Below the pieces are notes generated by a model, which was given only the letters and a program-made list of their open reading frames with translations, ran no database searches and had not been told where the DNA came from. Positions 5,563-6,942 of a stretch of DNA of 6,942 nt are shown in pieces. This DNA comes from an uncultured Oscillospiraceae bacterium (GTDB taxonomy: Bacteria > Bacillota > Clostridia > UBA1212 > UBA1255). The DNA lies in contig CABQCN010000073.1 of NCBI GenBank assembly GCA_902462635.1, positions 1 to 6,942 of the forward strand, given 5' to 3'. The position numbers and the translations under genes are program-made. The first letter of the stretch is position 1. Every line of letters begins with the position of its first letter.

Positions 5563-6942
5563 ATGAAATTACTTGCTTTTGATTACGGCGCAAGCAGCGG
5601 CAGAGCCATACTCGGGGAATTCGACGGTTCGAAGCTTTCCCTTTCCGAACTTCACCGCTTCGCCAGTGATCCCGTAATGATGAACGGTACGTTTACATGG
5701 GATTTCCCGCGTCTGTTCTTCGAACTGAAGAAAGGGATTCTCAAGGCGTACAATGCCGGTCATAAAGAAATCGCCAGCCTTGGCATCGATACCTGGGGGG
5801 TGGATTTCGGTTTGCTTTCCAAACAGGGAGAGCTGCTCGGAAATCCGGTCCATTACCGCGATACGCGTACGGACGGCATGATCGAGCTTGCCTGCAGGCG
5901 TTCCTCTGAAAAGGAAATTTACGACACCACGGGTATCGCGTTCCAGAAATTCAATACGCTGTACCAACTGCTTGCTATGGCGGAGAATAAAAGCGTGATC
6001 CTTGAAAATGCGGATACGTTGTTGTTTATTCCCGACTTGTTCAATTACTATCTGACAGGAGAAAAGTTCTGCGAATATACGATTACCAGTACTTCCCAGC
6101 TCTATGACCCGGTCAAAGGCGGCTGGGCGCGCGATCTGATCCGTAAAGTAATTCCGGGCTTCGATACCGGGATTTTGCCGGAAGTGATTCCCGCAGGAAC
6201 GAAAATCGGCACGCTTTCCGCAAGCATCTGCGAAGAACTCGGCACATCTGCGATCCCGGTCATTGCCGTGGCGGAACACGACACAGGCAGCGCGGTGGTA
6301 TCCGTACCGTTTTATGATAAAAAGAGCGCCTATCTCAGCAGCGGCACCTGGTCGCTGCTGGGACTGGAGCTGGATCGGCCGATCATCAACGATAAGATGC
6401 GTGCGTTGAATTATACGAACGAGGGCGGCATCAACAACAATGTGCGGCTTCTGAAAAATATCATGGGGCTGTGGATCAATCAGGAATGCAAACGCCATTG
6501 GGAGAAGATGGGCGAGACGGTTTCCTTCGACGAGCTCGACGGCGGCGCTATGGCGGCGAAGCCTTTCGCGTGCATCATCGACGTGGATGACCAAAGATTT
6601 TTCGAACCCAATAATATGCCGGTGAAGATCCAGGAATACTGTGCGGAAACGGGGCAGTATGTGCCGCAGACAAAGGGCGAGATCGTGCGCTGCATCATGG
6701 AAAGCCTGGCGCTGAAATACAGACAGGCGATCGAAGGCCTCGAGGAAATCGCCGGATATAAAATCCCGGCGCTCCATATTGTGGGCGGCGGCTGCAAGAA
6801 TAAAATCCTCAGCCGGTTTACGGCCAACGCGATCAACCGTCCTGTCTACGCAGGGCCGATCGAAGCGACCGCAATCGGAAATCTGGCGGCGCAGCTCCTT
6901 TCGCTCGGCGAAATCGGATCGCTTAACCAGGCGAAAGGAGCA
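5563..6942 (+). CDS. rhaB: Rhamnulokinase, 3' end outside window
   Basis: The frame is open for 460 codons to the window end without a stop. The family is usually about 470-490 aa, so only the last short C-terminal piece is missing. The enzyme is a cytoplasmic FGGY-family kinase that phosphorylates L-rhamnulose at C1 with ATP, the second step of L-rhamnose breakdown after RhaA and before RhaD. Seen in order: the N-terminal phosphate loop DYGASSGRA (7-15), GIDTWGVDFGLL (74-85), HYRDTR (97-102), the catalytic-base motif EHDTGSAV with Asp240, LSSGTWSL (258-265), the adenosine-site GGGCKNK (408-414) and ATAIGN (435-440). GIDTWGVDFG and the HDT motif favour rhamnulokinase over xylulo-, fuculo- or glycerol kinases. 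The start has an SD 9 nt upstream. It lies 35 nt after the dehydrogenase and probably shares its promoter. No other rhamnose gene is in view. Confidence 0.95.
   Translation, partial: MKLLAFDYGASSGRAILGEFDGSKLSLSELHRFASDPVMMNGTFTWDFPRLFFELKKGILKAYNAGHKEIASLGIDTWGVDFGLLSKQGELLGNPVHYRDTRTDGMIELACRRSSEKEIYDTTGIAFQKFNTLYQLLAMAENKSVILENADTLLFIPDLFNYYLTGEKFCEYTITSTSQLYDPVKGGWARDLIRKVIPGFDTGILPEVIPAGTKIGTLSASICEELGTSAIPVIAVAEHDTGSAVVSVPFYDKKSAYLSSGTWSLLGLELDRPIINDKMRALNYTNEGGINNNVRLLKNIMGLWINQECKRHWEKMGETVSFDELDGGAMAAKPFACIIDVDDQRFFEPNNMPVKIQEYCAETGQYVPQTKGEIVRCIMESLALKYRQAIEGLEEIAGYKIPALHIVGGGCKNKILSRFTANAINRPVYAGPIEATAIGNLAAQLLSLGEIGSLNQAKGA

Noticed and set aside
5569..6777. 402-codon open frame on the minus strand
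   Set aside because: It lies entirely antisense to rhaB, whose kinase motifs are continuous. The minus-strand translation shows no recognisable domain, and its third positions follow the rhaB codon pattern, as expected for a shadow frame.

Overview
The window looks like chromosomal DNA of an anaerobic Bacillota, most likely a clostridial lineage with moderate GC (a little above 50% by eye, not counted). The grounds are strong AGGAGG-type ribosome binding sites, short ATGA gene overlaps, a DacF-type cell-wall protein, family-4 uracil-DNA glycosylases next to an arginine operon, and a SorE-like dehydrogenase beside a rhamnulokinase. A species-level call is not supported. All six genes are on the + strand. 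No RNA genes, insertion sequences, CRISPR arrays or phage genes are visible.

Region 1 (1-2896) is a tightly packed operon. It holds the 3' part of argD (acetylornithine aminotransferase), complete argF (ornithine carbamoyltransferase), a family-4 Fe-S uracil-DNA glycosylase, and a second glycosylase-fold paralogue that lacks all four Fe-S cysteines. Each gene overlaps the next by 4 to 16 nt, so the arginine genes and the repair-type genes are probably co-transcribed and translationally coupled.

Region 2 (2897-4182) follows after 35 nt. It encodes a membrane-anchored protein with the full DacF-like D-Ala-D-Ala carboxypeptidase architecture (peptidase family S11). The nucleophilic serine of SxxK is replaced by Asn and the KTG motif reads LVG, while SxN is kept. 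It is predicted to be a catalytically dead pseudoenzyme. A good extended -10 promoter inside the second glycosylase gene may give it separate expression.

Region 3 (4183-6942) is a second transcription unit, apparently for sugar use. A 31-nt near-perfect palindrome with an extended -10 promoter at its centre precedes a SorE-like zinc-binding dehydrogenase gene. Its natural start (with perfect SD) is followed by an in-frame TAA at codon 9, so the gene as read is broken or makes an N-terminally shortened protein. After a 35-nt junction with two mutually exclusive hairpins comes rhaB (rhamnulokinase), cut by the window end after 460 codons.

The items most worth a second look are the pseudo-carboxypeptidase, the nonsense codon in the dehydrogenase, and the tandem glycosylase pair in which one copy has lost its Fe-S ligands. 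I see no clear evidence for a wholly new multi-gene system.
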